NCBI GenBank assembly: GCA_022478985.1
Contig: JAKSZP010006609.1
Coordinates: forward strand, 62,001 to 126,000
DNA: 64,000 nt
DNA from: Massospora cicadina
Taxonomy: Eukaryota; Entomophthoromycota; Entomophthoromycetes; Entomophthorales; Entomophthoraceae
Direction of reading: 5' to 3'
Shown here: positions 33,429 to 49,566 of the stretch, piece after piece
How positions within the stretch are numbered: the stretch's first letter is position 1
Layout of the letters: each line of letters opens with the position of its first letter
Position numbers and translations under genes: made by a program
Notes under the pieces: generated by a model
What the model was told of the DNA's origin: nothing
Seen by the model: only the letters and a program-made list of their open reading frames with translations
Database searches by the model: none

Positions 33429-36190
33429 GCTACCTACTGATATCAGAGCTTAGTTGGGACAATGACCAGTGAGGGCCTGGTACACCTCAAGGAAATTTGA
33501 ACTAAGGCTTAGGATATGGGAAGTAGAGACAGCAGAAGGGGAAGTATCAATGTACCCAGAAACAATCAAGTGTGAGATTGAATGCTTCTACAGTGAGCTA
33601 TTCCACCAATGATAACTGAGCAAATTGGTGACAGATGCCCTAATTGACCTGGTCAAGCTGGCACTTGGGTGCTGTACACTTGAAGATGGTGCTAATTTAT
33701 CTGCCAAAATCTTTATTGATGATGTGAAGCAGGCACTAAAAAAGTTGCCAAGTATGAAGGCTTTGGGCCCTGAAAACATGTGTGTGGAATTGTACAGTGT
33801 ATTCTATGACTGCATTGTGCCAGAGCTCAAATCTCTCTTTAACCACTTCTTGCAAAATAGACAGAAAATCTTAGAAGGTCTTGGAGACCCAACTTGTACT
33901 CTTGTACAAAAAGGGACTCCACCGCCAACTATGGAACTGGCACCTTATCACACTTTCCAACACTGATTATAAGCTGCTCACATGCATATTATTAAATCAG
34001 CTGATGACAATGGCACCACATATGCTACATAAGGCCCAAAGCGGGTTCATCAAGGGCCAAAGCATTTGAGACAGCATTGGGGCAGCCCAAAACGTGCTCC
34101 AGGATATGTGGGGAACCAAGCAGGGATATCTCATGTTCCTTGACATGGAAAAGGCCTAAAATCGAGTAGCATGGCCCTTCCTACACAAGGTGCTAAAGGC
34201 AGTTGGTTCCCCAAAACCTTTAGATCATGGATTTCAACAATGTACTTGGGTTTGATAAACAAGGTGATCATTGCAGATTGCTTATTCAACAATATTCCAG
34301 TCAGGCAAGGTCTCTGACAAGGCAATCCTATGTCACTGATTTTGTTCATTTTTGCAGCTAACATTTTATTGGCTGCAGTGGACACAAAACTCCAAGGACT
34401 AGTCCACCCCAACCAAATACCACTGAAAATTATGGCCTTTGCTGATGACATGGTAGTAGGTATTAGCTCAACGACTGACCTACAGGGCGCTGAGGAGCTA
34501 CTAGACCTATACCAGTTAGCATCAAACGCAAAGATCAAATTGGCAAAAACCTCAGTAATGAGAATTTGGCGTTCCAAATTTCAGCCCACCAACTGACACA
34601 ACTCCAATCGTGAACTCTCAGATGATCTTATACCTTGGGATACTCTTTAACAAAAGGAGCCAGTGGTACTGGAAACTGATCAAGAAGTATTATTGAGTCT
34701 ATTGGTCCAAATGGCATGTTGGAAAATTTCAGGTTATGCCTTAAGGAGAAAGTGATGGCAGTCAACGAATTTATATCCTTGAAGTTATGGTATGTCACCC
34801 ACATGCTGCCAATGAGCCCAAACCTAGAGAAAAATTAGGACAATGCTCCATACCTTCCTATGGTTCAAGGTGAAAGTGGCACTAATAGCATATAAACTTT
34901 GTCCAAGATGAAGAATGAAGGAGGTATGAGCCTTCTGGATTTTGAATCCCACACTCAGCAGATCTGGGTGAAGTTGTTCCTTAAATTGATGCAGATGCAC
35001 ATGTGTTGCCCAACCCTAGATTGGAGTGTGAACTGGGCTAGAGTTCAGGGCCTTCAGGAGCTGGTCTTACCCCAATCACTAAGAAAATGGATGGTGAACC
35101 ACCTACATATGCCCTCCCAAAAAGGCACCCCATATTACTGGAAATTGTGAAATCAGGCAGTGCGCCTGGGCAGCTGGTTGTTCAAACTAGCGGATTGGGA
35201 TACTGACCAAATACACAGGAATGTCAAAGCCCATAATTCTTCTATGATTTCCATGATGAATTGGGAAAAATGCAATCAAATTGCCCACAAATATGCCACC
35301 AAGTCAATCAAAATCTGCTATAAATTGACCCTGATTGAGTATGAAGATCCATTTCTGAAAACTGGGTGCAACCCACCTGCTTAACCATGAATCCTGAATG
35401 ATTAGCAACCAAAGGCCATGACACCAACTACCAGACAAAGGAGTTGATCCTGGGCTTCTACTCCTGACTAGTAACAGCCAAGCAACGGTTGGTAACCTGG
35501 AAGATTCTACACTGCGCAATTAAATTCAGTAAACATAGCAGACTGGACTACCTGCACAAGGAGTGTCCATATGTGCTGAGCTGGAAGCAGATATCGCTCA
35601 CCAATATTACAAATGTGCCATGTTTAAAAAATATTGGTCTATGATGCAATACATCCTATTGGCAAACAATTGCCAATGGAAATGCATCTGTTGTAGGACC
35701 TTTTTTTGCAAAAATCCTGCAATCATCCTCAATCCAATTATGAGCCTTCATCTACCATTATTGTGTCTGGGTGATACACTCAGCTCTTGTTGCCAAGAGT
35801 TTAGCCAATGAGTGCCCCCATCACAAAAGCTTGGTGCTGAAGGCCATTTAGATTATCTCTGATTAGCTCTGATGGATCTTGTAATTCTCACACCTAATCC
35901 CCAGATGCTACAAAGCTGCGCATTTGGCTTTTCCCACTAGATTGCTCGTTGTATGTGATGAAGCAACAAATCAAATGAAGATCAAATGGTGTTAATCCTG
36001 CCAATGCTAGAACTGTGGCTAGTGATGGAAATTGCTAACCAGCAATGGTCAAAGGTGCTAGGTCTCTAGTGGCTCAAATTCCCAGTACTTTATCCTCAGA
36101 CAAATTGCCAGTATTCTTCCCTTACCTTTTACTTTTTCATTTAATTTAATTTTAAATAAAGTATGAAGTTTCTTTAAAAAACAGCTAGGA
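33429..36190 (+). pseudogene. LINE ORF2 remnant (reverse transcriptase and zinc-binding tail)
   Basis: Non-LTR retrotransposon, 5'-truncated by C1. The reverse transcriptase runs in several frames. N-terminal block: DDVKQALKKLPSMKALGPEN, 33720-33780. Block 2: SGFIKGQSI, 34045-34069, then FLDMEKA near 34140 carrying a catalytic Asp. Catalytic FADDMVVGI is at 34438-34465. The region after RT has GGMSLLDFESHTQQIW (34920-34970), typical of L1/plant-type LINEs, then a Cys/His cluster (AELEADIAHQYYKCAMFKKYW, read as two halves near 35580-35640) resembling the zf-RVT domain. The 3' end is near 36180 with AATAAAG and a short A run. No endonuclease domain is in view. Confidence 0.85.
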
Positions 36191-36228
36191 TTCCACGCTC
36201 CCTCCATGGTGACCAGAGTTTGATTCCC

Positions 36229-36586
36229 TGTGGGGAGCCACTCTTTTTATAGATTAAGTTTGCATGTGAAATAGGTGAATTACTCTGTTTGCTGGAGAAT
36301 TACTCCATTTTGGAACCCCTATAAATAGGGTTCTTTTTGAGGCCTGCATTGTAGGAAATCTGACATTAATGCTGAATCAAATATTAAGTAGTTTTGGATT
36401 TTCAGAGCTTGAATCCATCAGATCCCTCAAAATATAAAAGGATCTTGATATATTAATAAACTTTGCCCCTTTTTGGTGGCTTCTTCCCTAAAGTTATTAG
36501 TATACTTATTAAATTTATTGTTTTGTTTGCTAATATTAATTCTAGTAATAACAATGTGGTGGTCAGGAACATCCTGTACTGTCACA
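36229..36586 (-). repeat. Solo LTR of the G family
   Basis: A 358-bp copy homologous to 23133-23485; on the minus strand it starts TGTGACAGTACAGGATG. It lies immediately 3' of the LINE remnant, with no coding sequence of its own element nearby. The stretch just before it (36195-36230) includes GAGTTTGATTCCC, a B-box-like word similar to the one in the SINE at 19180. Confidence 0.7.
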
Positions 36587-36587
36587 C

Positions 36588-36811
36588 ACCCAGTGCTGAG
36601 TTTCTTTTTACTTTTTTAACTCTCTATGTATAGCTGATGATAGATATTAAATAAGCTATGCACATAGAGTTAAAAAAATAAAAACTTCAGCACAGAGTGG
36701 GCTCAAAATTTGGTCAACAATGTAGCACTGAAAGAATTAGTGCATCAGTAGCACCACGGGCACAGACTGTCAATCATGCATTGATGCGTCAGTAGCACTG
36801 AAAGGGTTAAG
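36588..36811. mobile_element. Small inverted-repeat element (MITE-like)
   Basis: Contains a strong hairpin: 36592-36637 (GTGCTGAGTTTCTTTTTACT onward) pairs with 36655-36697 (ending AACTTCAGCAC). The right part repeats a GTAGCACTGAAAG word and ends CACTGAAAGGGTTAA at about 36811. CCC...GGG ends next to TTAA recall piggyBac-type elements, but the left TTAA is not present. Confidence 0.45.
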
Positions 36812-37329
36812 AAGCCTTACCAAAAGCATATCTTTGATATTAACTATATTAGATTGAATCATGGCATTAAAAGCTACTAGATTTAGCACATTACACTTAT
36901 TTAATGCAATCCTATGCTCTGTTTATACTTTTTTAATGGTTTTTAGCTATAGAATCTGCATCATTACTCTTGCAGATAATTATACCCTAAGATATTTAGC
37001 TACATAAAACTGTATCATTTACTCACCTATCTCATGCTAGATTTAAGCATCCCATAGATGTTTTTAAATGCCCATCAATAATTTCTGAAACTTTTGACTT
37101 CACCTAGCAACTAAATCTTATACCACTTAAGTAAATGTTACCATAAATGTAACCATCATCTAATTTTTATAGTTTGCTTATCAATAACACATGGGAACAA
37201 AAAATTGTCTGTTGCATGATATTTTAGCCATTTTGTTTTAACTTGAATTGGTGATCCCAGAATATGAAGTCAGTGTTCCTATGCATGCTCTAGTTTTCAT
37301 GAAGTACAGCTGAGACAGAACCATCTTCC
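36812..37329. other. A+T-rich non-coding sequence
   Basis: No feature recognised. It may be the decayed upstream part of the fragment that follows. Confidence 0.3.
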
Positions 37330-37860
37330 CCCACTTCATATTAATCTTGACTTAATGGAACAATTTTCAAAGGCTCTGAATGCTGAAATAAATACTTTAA
37401 CACACTGTTTCTGCTTTTTCTGGACTGTCATTCAACAAAATAAAAGTAGGTGTGGTTGACGGTCCTCATATTTGATCCCTTATACATGACAAGGATTATA
37501 TCAGGATGATGGACCAAAAGGAGAGAGCAGCATGGATATCTTTTGTAGCGTTATTAATAACCTTCTTGGTAACAGGAAGGCAGAAAACTGTGTACTTCTG
37601 GTTCAAGGGATACTAAAGGTAAACTGCATGCTTGGGTGCAACATGAGTATCAAGTTGCACTTCCTAAATCAGCATCTTGATCAATTTTCTAAAAACCTCA
37701 GGGATGTCAGTGATGAGCAGAGGGAACACTTCCATAAAGATCTGAAGACAATAGAAGAGTGTTATCAAGGGAGATGGGATACATATATGATGGCAGACTA
37801 CTTCTGGAGCATTAAATGAGACTATCCTGAAAAAGTCCAGAAACGCAAGAGCTACAAGTG
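37330..37860 (+). pseudogene. Fragment of a protein family common in arthropod genomes
   Basis: The plus strand encodes the C-terminal part of a repetitive protein family that I recall from many insect, spider, crustacean and hydrozoan genomes, probably transposon-derived; its function is not known to me. Segments in order: LMEQFSKAL (about 37355); KVGVVDGP (about 37445); YIRMMDQKERAAWISFV (37500-37550); INNLLGNRKAENCVLLVQG (37550-37606); LGCNMSIKLHFLNQHLDQF (37630-37690); VSDEQREHFHKDLKTIEE (37707-37760); GRWDTYMMADYFWSIK (37770-37819); then a basic tail. Frame changes near 37345-37550 and a TGA at 37817 break it. The family is not one I associate with fungi, so transfer from an animal host is possible. 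Confidence 0.65.
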
Positions 37861-38162
37861 CAAATTATTTCCTGAATGAGTTTTACATAACTTCTATGCC
37901 ACATTGCTGCATTAATTAACTACATCTTCTATCTGTACATGCATATCAATACTATAATAAGAAAATTATATATTTGTATTTAGTAGTGATTTATATCATA
38001 GTTATGCTCAAATTAAGTGATTATATTCCTTTGCATTTCAAAGCTGTGTGCATATTTTTATATAAATGACTTATATTATTACTTCAAAGGTGATAATATA
38101 TTATCCCACATTTGTAATTTGAGAAATGCTGAAAAATATGAAAACTTTATATCAATATAAAT

Positions 38163-39981
38163 TTTAAATTTTATTTGAGGTAAGCTGACCAGAGGATGGA
38201 CATTACCAATACAAAACATGTTAAGCGAACCAAAAACACAAACCAAAAGCCCTAAATGTGTGGCAAGACATCAAAACAAAAGGAAAATAACCTACCAGGT
38301 GTAGCAGTAGTGAACCGCTTATCCCACCATGGTGGAGGGGGAGGGGGGTCAGGTGGATTATAAAATTCATCTTCACCATTGAAGAGGCAAATCAAAGCTG
38401 AGAGCAAGGGGGGTTGGGGCATCCGCAGGATGTGGGTTGAAGTGAAAAAGATAATTGTTAAGATCTTTAGAAACAATCTGGGCCTGGAGCAAAGCCTCTA
38501 GGAGTTCAGCAACATGGTATTCAGCTTGTATGTGTGCATCAGAAATTTGGGCAAAATTCATAATATTGGCTCTATTGATACATGTGGTGGGGAAAATTCT
38601 GCCAGTGAAGCTACATGCTTGATAGCAGAGGTGGCAGTTTCATATAATTGTTCAATTTCTCTTTTTGCAACCTCAGGGAAATCAGCAGGGAATTTGGATA
38701 AATTTAGCCCTTCTTTAAAAACAGCAACTGAGAGTGCCACAGCTGCTTGGAGATGGCAACTACCAGGAGAGGCCACCGCAACCTCAGCAAGTTGATGGTC
38801 ACTCAAGGATAGGGGGTAGCAGTGGGTTTGGGGACATATTTCTTGGGTGGGAATGTGGCATTGAAATCTGAAGGTAGATATGGTTCCAAATTAATTGGAA
38901 AGTCAGGAGGTGGGACAATTTTCCCTGATTCAGTTATTTTATCCAATAAGTCTCAGAGATTTTGGTTGAGTATGATTGATTTGGAGAGATGTGGCTTTGG
39001 TTGGGTAAGTTTTGGGGTAGAAAATTAGTTGGATTGAATTTAGGTCCAAACCTGCTCCCAATTAGGTATATTTTGAGAAATTTGGCTGGCTTGAGTTTTA
39101 GATGCAAATGGTTTGCTGATTTTCAAATGGTCAGCTGGAGGGGGTAGGGGAAGCCAAAATCCCCACTCAAACACTGTTTGTGTAGCCTCATGTGTGGGCT
39201 TGGCAGTTTCCACATTTACTAAATTGTGGCAACAGGCCTTTTTGGAGTGATCCAACTCATGGCAGAGGGGGCAAACTGTGCAGCTGTTGTCAATGGAGCC
39301 TAAAAGAAGTGATCTGGTACAGATAAGATATAGGTATATGGTGGGATATGCTGGGCTATGGTTTGCTGGTAGGGGGTAATGATGGCCATTGCCCATAGTG
39401 CCACTAATCTCTCAGCACTGCTTGGGACCAGGAAGTGGAGAATAGAGTTTGTACCATATTTGGATAGCCCTATCATCAATTCTTCATAGAGTATTTGAGG
39501 GGGAAGGTGTGAAGGAAGGTTTACAAAGGTCACCACAAATGTGGTATCACTGGGGAGGAGTGTACGGGTGGTGGTAATAGGTGTATTTTTATATATTAAG
39601 GGCGTAGTTGCTGCAGCAGCTATATCTTCAGTAGGAAAACCTATATCAAAATAGCCCTTGTAAGGGTGGAAGTCAATAAATCTATCTGGTGAAAATGTGG
39701 ATGATGCCAGCTTAATTATTGCTTTGTCAGCATATGGGAAGAGATGTCCATATTCAGCGTGTAGGCAAAAGCGAATATTAGATCAGGGTAGGGCTAGAGG
39801 GTGGGGGTGGGTTGGGTGGACTTGCACTAAGTGTAATAATAAGTCCCTGGAGGGACAAATCAGCCTGATGCATTAGGTGGGCTGGATAAGCCAGTCTGCA
39901 CATGTTTGCCTGCTGGGCGGAAAATGCTATCAGATGGAGCACCGATGCCCCATACTGGGGCAGCAGGTGGTGGATCTGCAG
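38163..39981 (-). mobile_element. LINE ORF1-only element with zinc knuckle
   Basis: Reads leftward from about 39980. Pieces in order: FDIGFPTEDIAAAA (about 39660-39620); an RRM-like segment FVVTFVNLPSHLPPQILYEE (39545-39490); the CCHC knuckle CPLCHELDHSKKAC (about 39270-39230); a Pro-rich region; a helical segment (38806-38560, EVAKREIEQLYETATSAIKH); a second one (38561-38373); and a Pro-rich end (38400-38252). This order resembles ORF1/Gag of fungal LINEs. The 3' terminus GGTCAGCTTACCTCAAATAA follows ORF1 directly with no ORF2. ATATAAAT at 38155-38162 and 39982-39989 could be a target duplication, though it is short and A+T-rich. Many stops are present. Confidence 0.6.
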
Positions 39982-39989
39982 ATATAAAT

Positions 39990-40975
39990 GGAAAACTGAC
40001 GCGGTGTAGGTGGCGATGGAAAATTAACGGTTACGATTAATCAAAATTGCTTGAAAGTGATATCGAGTGGAAAGAAAAGGGTTTTACATCGATATAAAAA
40101 GTTATTAAAAAATTACAAAAAACTGTAGCTTGTAGAGAAAAACCAACTTCAGATATGAAATCAGCACACCCAAATTAGTTAAGGATGAGTGTTTTTATTG
40201 ATGCAACAAACATTTTGTTCCGCTGTGTAATAGCTACCCCACCAACCCCATTTCAAGTTTCAAAATCGCAGTTTAAAATCTAAGGCAATCCAAGTTTCCA
40301 TCAACCAAAGCCAAGTTCTTACTATAGATTCCATATCAGATTAATCACTATAAACCTAAACCCCTTTAATAAAATTTTTAAACCAACAAACGTGAAAAGG
40401 TAATTGACCAATTTAGGAACCGGCCTTACAGTTTTGAAAATTTGTCCCCTAAATTTAATTTAACCCAACTTAACTAGAGGTTGGAGTAGACCGGTATCAA
40501 GGTAGTTTGATCAACCAGCTCAGATATATGGTTTAAGAGTTTGGTACTGGAATACCCGCGGGCGTCTTTGTTTTATGGATCGACGGCCCGTATATTAGAT
40601 ATGACGAAAGGTTCGGGTACCTATACCCCAGAGTTGACCATCCAACCAGTTTAGGTGGTCTAAGCATAGGGATACGATTTATAGGTGGAACTTCGTGTGG
40701 TTATTATTTATCTACCAGATAGGGTAGAAGGCGCCGAGGTCACTTATCAAACCTCCACAAGGGGCTATTGATTTATGCCCTCGCAAACTTTCGGCGAGGG
40801 CTTGCAAGGGATTATAAAAGGCAAGCTTTATGGGTTATGGGGGCTGGGATCGCACCGAGCCTACTACCAGCCTTTTGAAGGTTCAAACGTTTGAGAGATT
40901 ACCAAAGATATAAACAAATAGGTACTCAAACCAAATTTATTGGCCCCAGAAATTCAAGGCTTAAAGGTGGGGACT
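39990..40975. other. Intergenic region downstream of SEC23
   Basis: No gene or repeat recognised. It contains a TACCCGCGGGCG word near 40551 that is only loosely like the 16670 repeat head. It should hold the SEC23 3' untranslated region. Confidence 0.4.
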
Positions 40976-40998
40976 TTAGGGTACGCAACAGCGCAAGT

Positions 40999-45176
<4,178 letters not shown>

Positions 45177-45652
45177 TGTTAATTCTTGGCATATAGGCTT
45201 GATTCCACTGAGTCAGTTTGCACAGGGTATTAGCCACTGAGCAACCAAATTGGATAATATGAAGATCGCCGACTTTCTAATAAAACTCGATAAACTATAT
45301 GGAGCTATCACCCCTTATTTTGACCCTTATTATTAATACAAATTGCAGACTTATCTGCAATTACTCAACCACCCAAAAAGTCCCCTTTTCAATCCTCCAT
45401 GTGACTCTATATCTCAGTTCCCTAAGCTGGATGCATCCTCAGCTTGGTAGTCTTCAATTCATCTTTCCTTTTCTAGAAACTCTCATTTATATTGAAGCTT
45501 GGCATAAATCCTCTTGATTTGCCAAATGAGTATCATTTTAATTGATTATAATTTGTATACCCTTTTTCCATAAATCTCGAGACTCATCTCGATTCCCCCT
45601 CTGATCTGTCAGTATGGGTAGCATATTATCCAGTCATATCAACTTCCCAACA
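45177..45652 (-). repeat. 3' LTR of B
   Basis: 476 bp, about 80 percent alike by eye to the 480-bp 5' LTR. A solo relative is at 25880-26381. Confidence 0.88.
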
Positions 45653-45664
45653 TTACCCCCCTTT
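45653..45664 (-). promoter_or_regulatory. Polypurine tract of B
   Basis: AAAGGGGGGTAA on the minus strand, directly before the 3' LTR start; it would prime plus-strand DNA synthesis. Confidence 0.8.
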
Positions 45665-48600
45665 GACTGGATGATAGGCTCTTACTGTTTATATGCTCAG
45701 AGGAACTTTGCATGGACTTGGTTGATAATCTGACCCCCAGCAGGTTCCTTGATAGTGTAGACATCTATGCCAGTCTTCTCCATTATCTTGAATGGCCCAG
45801 CCCAGATGTTGGAGAGCTTGTTTTTCTGCCTAAATCTGTGCTGGTCATGGAATAAAATATGGTCCCCACAGTGAACAGTGGGAGTCTGCTCTGTCTTTTC
45901 TGATTGGCTGCCTGATTGTGAATCTTCTTGGCCAAACTGGTGGAGTAGGCTACCATTTGCAGCTTGATCAATATATCCATAAGAGCTTCAGATATCACTG
46001 GAGATCCACACCACCAGTGTCCTCTACACACAAATAAAGCAAGGTGGGCAGAGCTGGATGTCAACCATACAGCAGCTGAAGCAGGCTCTTACCAGTGGAC
46101 AAATGATAGCTGATATTATATGTGAACACAGTGGTAGGTAGAAGGGAACTCCATTCTGAGGGCTGATCCTTTACCAATTTGCAAAGTATGTTCACTAGGG
46201 TTCTATTGACTTGCTCCACCATCCTATTTGATTCTGGATGATAGAGGGTGATCAAAACCCTTGGATCACCATCAACTCATTCAACTTTGGCAAAATATGT
46301 GAAGTGAAGTTGGTTCCATTATCTATCAGAATGAACTGTGGGCAGCTGTGTCACTGTATCACATATTCCATAATAAACTTGGCAGTGGTGACCATGCCCA
46401 AGTCACTTGTAGCCCTGGCCTCCACCCATTGGGTCAAATGATCAATACCAATGATTATATACTTGGATTTATTGGTGCTAGTTGGCAGAGGTCCCACTAC
46501 ATCAATGAAAATGGTGTGCCAGGCAAACCAAGGTTTAACTAGATGGTATATAGTTTACTTGTGTAAAGGCTTTTCCATTTGACACTGATGGCAACAGCTA
46601 ACCATTTCCAATATGTCATAATACATGCTCTCCCAGTAGTAATAAGGTCACAAAAACTCCATCATTTTCTGCAATCCTCCATGTCCTACAGCCCAATGAG
46701 CATCCATAATAAGTGAGGGTCTAGCCAAAGGTTTAGGGAAACTCAACATTGAGTCTCTGATCCACTTATATAGTTCTTCCCCACATATGAAAGTATCCTC
46801 CCTGAGTCCATCTAACACCTTGATCACCTGCAGCAGCTCATCCTGGTATTTTTTTGCCACCATCTTTTCGTACATTATGTCAGCTAAATCTGCCATGATA
46901 GCGACTGTTGGCAACTGAGAAAGATAATCCATATTTTGATATTTGCTCCCAGATGGTATAAAATCTCAAAATCATATGCCTAAAGCTTCAGTGCCCAGTG
47001 TGCAAGTTGCCCTTCTGGTTCACACAGATTCTGCAACCAATGCAAGGAAGCGTGGTCCATCACTACTTGGAATCATACCCCATGTAGATATACCTAGGAC
47101 TGTTTATAAGCATAGATCACCTCTAAACACTTCCACTCAGTTAGAGTGTATTTCATTTGTGACAGTTCAAGATTTGACTACAAAATATGACAGGATGCTC
47201 CATGCTGTCATCATCCTTCTGGGATAATACTGCCCCATAGTGGCGAGGGATGTATCCATTTGTACTATGAACTGTTTGTTGAAGTTGGGATATTGCAAAA
47301 TGGGTGCACTTGCTAATACAGTTTGTAACACATCAAAAGCATTCTGGCATCATTATATCCAATTGAAGGAAGCATTTTTCTTTAGAAACTTATAAAAGCA
47401 GGGCCCCCAATGCAGCTGAAATTGGGAATAAACCATCAGTAATATCCAACTATCCCCAGAAACACCTGAATGTCCCGCTTATTCCCTGGGCAAGTCATCT
47501 TGCTTATTACTTCCACTTTAGCCAGCTGCAGTTTAAGCCCATTTGAATCCATGATGAACCCAAGGTATTCCAATTGTTCTTTAAAGAAATGGCACTTTTG
47601 AGGCTTAATTTTGATATTAGTGGCAGCGAGGCGCTGAAACACTTGTTATAAGTAGGCCAGGTTCTCTGTAAACATCCGCAAGAGCACATTGATGTCATCA
47701 AGGTAAACTAGGATGCAGTACAGCTTTATATCACTTAACATCATATCCATGGCATGCTGGAATGTAGCTGGGGCGTTATACAACCCTTGCGGCATGTGAG
47801 TCAGCTGAAACAACCCTCTTGAGATGATTATTGCACATTTCTCCCATTCCGCTAATGGAAATTTGATCTGCAAGTACCCCGAGATCAGATCTATGGTGAG
47901 AAATAATTTGCCTCACCCAATTGGTCTAGTGCATTGTCAATCTGTGGAAGAGGATAGGAATCCTGCTTTGTTACATTATTGAGTTTACAATAGTTAATAA
48001 CCACTTGATTCAAGCTATCCTTTTTCTTTACAATAGCACAGGTGATGCCCATGGACTGTTTGATGGCTCTAGCATTCCTTGCATAATAAGTTTATCCACC
48101 TTGTCAGAGACAACCTCTTCCACCACTTTTGAACATCTAATAGGTCACAATCAAATGGGAGGGTTGACCCCATATCTATCCGATGTGCCACCCCTTGAGC
48201 GCACCCAAATCATGATTGTCATGTGCAAAAATATCTCAATACTTTTTAAATAACGTCATAGCCTTATCTTGCTGTTCTACCAATAATCCTGTGAGTGCTT
48301 CCCGCAGAACCACAGTCAGTATGCCAAACAATGAGCTTGCTGGTAGTCTGAGATCCTCCCATGAGCCAAAATCATGAATATGACGAACTTCCTCTATAGG
48401 GACTAAGTGTAGGTAAGCCACCTCTTGGTGCCGCCAGATTGTTATTGCCTTCTTCTATAAGTTTGCTAACAGCACTTTCACCTCCCCATTCCCAGGTAGC
48501 AGTAACCCTGAAGCCACATGTAGTTTAAGCCATGAGTGCTGGTGAGGTGCCATAATTTCTCCATAAAGCCCTTTAGAGACATCGATTTCAAGCCCAGTCC

Positions 48601-49555
48601 CTGCTATGCACTAGTGTCCAGATGGTAGGCTCAAAGTGCTCGTTACCCAAAGCAGGATCCCTTTGTACTCATATATCTGGTTGGCGAGGGTCCTAGTCCG
48701 CCAACTCAGTAATCAATAACGAACAGGAATCACTTCCTTGCTGTACACTAGATTGATTTGACTAGAGCGGACTGGATCCATTGGGATTCCACAAGAGGAA
48801 AAATATATGGAAATCTTTTGGCCTAAAATAGTAAGAGTTTCCTCCACCATATCTATCACAACGCCAAATTTCCTCATAAAAGCCGCGCTGATTAACATGT
48901 TGTAGTTGTTATTTGGCAAAACCACCACTGGAGAGGACACCTGGACTGATCCAAATTGTAAAAGCAAAGCGCTATATGCTCCTTCAGACACAGTGCTATG
49001 CGTTTCCGCGGTCCCATATACTACTCAATGGTCCACATCCAGTTTCAACATAAGTTTAGTTGCCAACTGGGTGGAGACTATGTTCACAGTTGCTCCCATG
49101 TCTATGATAGCGCGGATTTTTGTGTTTTGAATGAAAATGTCACAGTAAGTACATTCCAAGTAAGAAGAACCATCAGTGTTTATTACTTGTACGTTCAAAG
49201 GCTTTGTGCTACTCAAAAAGGAGGAAATGCCCTTGCTGACCTGAGGATACTCACTAGTGATTTTCTCCACCAGAATGGCTACATTAACCCTTACTAAAAA
49301 GGCGACGTTCATCAAGAGATTTGCATTGCTGGTTCTGGTCTGCTCCAGGATCTGCCACGCATATGGCTTCTGCACGTCTTGGCGGAATTCAGGGCTATGG
49401 GGTGAACTATTACTCTCAGAAGCGGAAGCAGGAGTATCCAACAAAAGCTGATGGTATAACAAATCATCCGATTGAGGTTTAAATTCTACCTGAAAAGATG
49501 TTTGGGAATTGTTAGGGACAAGTGAATTGGAATCAGCGGATGTAGAGAGTCCCAT
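45665..49555 (-). pseudogene. B pol: protease, RT, RNase H, integrase
   Basis: Reads leftward. A long acidic/Ser-rich spacer starts at 49555. Protease has AIIDMGATVNIVSTQL (near 49115-49070; DMG in place of DTG/DSG) and continues to 48713. The linker VHLVPIEEVRHIHDF-like block lies at 48420-48370. Reverse transcriptase: DSYPLPQIDNALDQL near 47970-47925; LTHMPQGLYNAPATFQHAMD (47800-47740) and the catalytic YLDDI near 47700; LEYLGFIMDSNGLKL near 47565-47520. RNase H is decayed at 47400-47000. Integrase: zinc region with HWAVGHGG near 46690 and CHQCQM near 46580; core acidic sites near GIDHLTQWVEA (46450-46420) and LIDNGTNF (46325-46300); C-terminal IWAGPFKIMEKTG near 45800-45765. It ends without a chromodomain. 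Multiple stops. Confidence 0.85.
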
Positions 49556-49566
49556 TTCTACTCTGC

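Noticed and set aside
33588..33779. Minus-strand frame opposite the LINE
   Set aside because: Shadow of the reverse transcriptase reading frame on the plus strand.
36226..36600. TATA box CCCCTATAAATAGGG as a host promoter
   Set aside because: It is part of the G-family LTR and recurs at 23228 in the other copy; the word is also palindromic.
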